Positions 61,482-64,000 of a stretch of DNA of 64,000 bases are shown here, in pieces. The DNA lies in the NCBI GenBank assembly GCA_905250125.1, contig CAJNOL010000323.1:1-64000 (forward strand). Direction: 5' to 3'. The notes beneath the pieces were generated by a model. It worked only from the letters and a program-made list of their open reading frames with translations, was not told the DNA's origin and did not search any database. Each line of letters begins with the position of its first letter. The first letter of the stretch is position 1. The stretch is from Rotaria sordida. Its lineage: Eukaryota; Rotifera; Eurotatoria; Philodinida; Philodinidae. The position numbers and the translations under genes were made by a program.

Positions 61482-62649
61482 TGAGAATGTATTTTCTTTT
61501 TTGTTTTATTGATATATATCTTTTAATATTGATTTTTATATTTAATATTCATTTGCATGTTTGTCGAATACATTTTGTGACACTATGAAATATATCATGG
61601 TTAAATGTTGCGTTGACAATATAACCATTCATCATTTATGATATGATTTGTTTTTCTCTAATGATAGATCATTAAGAATCATATCAGTTTAATTATCTCC
61701 CATTTGTCACGGCTCAATTTAAGTTAAATACTATATATGAACAGGGACCTTAAAAATAATTATTCACTAGTCCTGCGACATTTCGATTGGAGGACTAAAA
61801 TCAAGGTCTGACTCGAGAAACAAAACGATTTAATTGACGAACAGTATCTGATGTCCATTTTAAAAAGAGAGATGGATGCGAGTTTTTTTTAATAATTTTT
61901 GATAGAAAGAAGATAAAGATCTGTGGTTTTCATCTTTAGAAAGAGGAAATGGGGATGCATCGAATTTGATATTACGAGTTTTTTTCGACCTTTTTGGAAA
62001 CTAGCATACTTTGTGAGATGATCAATAGTGAATTCTTCAATTATTCGGTTTGTATTCAAACCAACAATGGAAGATCTACAAAACTAAGCAAGCCTCAGGG
62101 TTTTAGATTTAGTTATTCAGGAGTCATAGATATTCTAGTCAAAATTCTCGTCGGATTTTTCAAGAAATTGCTGCGAAAAAACATAACATTTTTTACATTT
62201 ATCTTCTGTTAAAAAGAACCATTAGATTCAAACATCTTCTATGACAAGGAGCATTCTTTCATCTTGAGGAATCCACGAAAAATTAAATTTATTCTATTTT
62301 ACTTTACGATACCTACTATGATATTCATAAATTCTACTACCTTTACTCCTTGTATTTGTTCTAGTTCCTTCACTATATGGGTGAATCATTAGACGATAAT
62401 TGCCAAATCTAGAAAAATTATCAGTGACATTTATATATATAGCTAAAACACACTTTCATATAAAATGCTGCAATGAATCGTAAAAGCACTTGAGAAACAT
62501 AGCTAATAATATTTATCTGAAGCAACTAAATTCATTCTGGAGAACGATTTCAATCTAACATTTCCATGTATGAATAAATTATTTACGATTTGATAATCTT
62601 CATTACTCAACTGCTGTGAATGCGAACGAAATTTTTTTTTGTCGTTCAG
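61482..62649. other. Intergenic region, no gene seen
   Basis: AT-rich spacer. A 72-codon open frame at about 61994-62212 has no recognisable motif and is probably chance. Confidence 0.45.
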
Positions 62650-62797
62650 ACGAATAATAACTTATTTAATGAATAGTATGGAACAAGAAAGATTATCAGA
62701 CTTGGCGATATTGAATATTGGAACAGATTTTCAAATTGATATAAATAAAATAGTAACAAAGGTATATGATGAAAAAAGAAAGAAAAGAAAAATGTAG
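62650..62797 (+). pseudogene. C-terminal remnant of a hAT-type transposase
   Basis: A 48-codon frame after a TTTTTTTTGTCGTTCAG acceptor contains MEQERLSDLAILNIGTDFQI followed by DINKIV. This is the typical end of hAT transposases and related zinc-finger proteins (QERLSxLAxLSI). Upstream exons are not found, so this is a fragment, not a working element. It could also be the last exon of a domesticated gene. Confidence 0.6.
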
Positions 62798-62940
62798 AGT
62801 TAAAAAAACTTCATTTTCATTATAATAATCTGTAGCATCAATAAAACATTTATTGAATAAAGGACAACAATAGAATAATTAATAACCAACATCTGGACAA
62901 AATGTCACTAAACATAAGATGATGATGATTGAATTTTTTT

Positions 62941-63042
62941 TCACGCAAGATTTTTAGCAACAACATAAGATGACGAATCAAAGAGTTCATTAGCATCAAT
63001 ATCACACTTTTTATGACGTAAATATAAAGTAAATTTTTAATG
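62941..63042 (-). pseudogene. Possible hAT-like coding fragment
   Basis: The minus strand reads LYLRHKKCDIDANELFDSSS and ends at a stop soon after. The DIDxNELxxEL-like word is reminiscent of mid regions of hAT/TTF-type proteins. Too short to be sure, and opposite in strand to the neighbouring remnant. Confidence 0.3.
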
Positions 63043-64000
63043 CTTTTGTAAATCTTCAGGTATACAGAAAATTTGAGAATCGTGAATAACAGAAGTTTGA
63101 AGATGTTTTGCTTTATTCAATTACCTATCTCTCAGTAGTGTAAAAGTCGTTACAATTCTTCAACTATTCGGATTGTACATGTATGGTTCCTTACTACAAT
63201 ATCATTTATATCTGTATGCAAAGTCACAGTTCAATTCGAGTTTTCATGCCGATAGTATTTTGTTATATTTGTGGTTTTATTCAGTTTAAACTGTCCATCA
63301 TTAACGATGGGTTTCATTTTTATGAAAAAAGAAATGATACCGAATTTAGAAAGAATAGTCATATTATCTAAAATAAGGACAATCAACTAGTGCATGTTCG
63401 ATTACTATCCCATATGTAAATAAAACGTTTCAAAAAAAGAATCTATTTCAACTCAGTATACATATTGAGTATACCTCAAGAGTGAATATGGATAACAGAA
63501 CTAGCCAACCAAAAAAAGTCTTTTAATCGCCGCATTTAAGTGACAACTAATACCATTTCTATTTTATCTGTTTTTCACATTCGATATTTTTCCTTTCTTT
63601 CTTTTTTCCATTCATTCGTAACAAGGTTCACTGAAAGAAAAATGACTTTCTAATATAAAATCTTTGTATTATTTTTAAACTCTTGTTTAATAGCCATGTT
63701 GTTCTATTTACTTCATTCCGACAATAGAAAAAAAAATAAGTAAATAGATACTAGTAGAAAAAGACAAATTTCATTTTTAGTACAAATGACTTATAATCAT
63801 TGTGTACAGCTTCACAAAGTTGAAAACATGGTTAGCTGTTATAATAACAACATATTACAATCTATTGCTACACTTTAATATAAGACGCTAGCTTGTCTAT
63901 GCTTTACTCTTTTTAATCCCTTTGGGATGTGGTTGAGAGGAAGTCTCCATTTCAGTCGTACACTATAGGAAAATAATAATAATAATATATAGAACTATAG
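63043..64000. other. Intergenic region to the window end, no gene seen
   Basis: AT-rich sequence with short chance frames only. A small AATAAT run lies near 63974-63988. Confidence 0.45.

Overview
The window looks like nuclear DNA of a rotifer, most probably a bdelloid. It is AT-rich and carries ordinary animal genes cut by many 45-75 nt GT-AG introns: TFIIF-beta, ribosomal protein L7a, a CDON/BOC-like receptor, cathepsin B, Rab6, eIF3f, DCAF4 and two GH18 chitinases. It also has an intact gene and a dead copy of an ADP-ribosyltransferase-TPR protein, a fusion family that, to my knowledge, is greatly expanded in bdelloids. Several genes have a 3' splice site 0-25 nt before the ATG, and two gene pairs are spaced like operons. 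Both fit spliced-leader trans-splicing, which is known in rotifers.

Layout. 1-2 kb (-): GTF2F2 followed closely by RPL7A, whose later exons lie outside the window. 2-11.1 kb: a gene desert. 11.15-18.0 kb (+): a 14-exon single-pass receptor with five Ig and two FN3 domains. 20-20.6 kb (-): a one-domain secretory thioredoxin-like protein. 20.9-24.7 kb: two decayed genes, one an ART-TPR pseudogene. 25.8-27.2 kb (-): cathepsin B. 28.7-29.8 kb (+): a LIM-domain protein. 31.3-32.5 kb (+): Rab6. 32.5-40.4 kb: no solid gene; transposon-like sequence including two large imperfect palindromes. 40.46-42.76 kb (+): intact intronless ART-TPR gene. 44.5-48.3 kb (-): DCAF4 then eIF3f, 45 bp apart. 48.4-49.6 kb: MITE, TPR remnant and a third palindrome. 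49.9-54.1 kb (-) and 54.9-58.75 kb (+): two head-to-head GH18 chitinase-family genes with chitin-binding domains. 59.2-61.5 kb (+): a long low-complexity protein ending in a CaaX box. 61.5-64 kb: hAT-like remnants only.

The conserved genes are housekeeping or secretory and most are unrelated to each other. The chitinase pair shares an upstream region and probably acts on the same substrate. The most unusual parts are (i) the ART-TPR gene with a receiver-like N-terminal region, lying beside two giant foldback elements, (ii) terminal-inverted-repeat elements packed inside introns, notably a four-fold palindrome and a 1.2 kb insert that fills an otherwise ~55 nt intron, and (iii) the trans-splicing and operon signature. 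Exon boundaries were placed by hand from splice consensus, reading frame and family similarity. Every multi-exon model given keeps an open frame to its stop.
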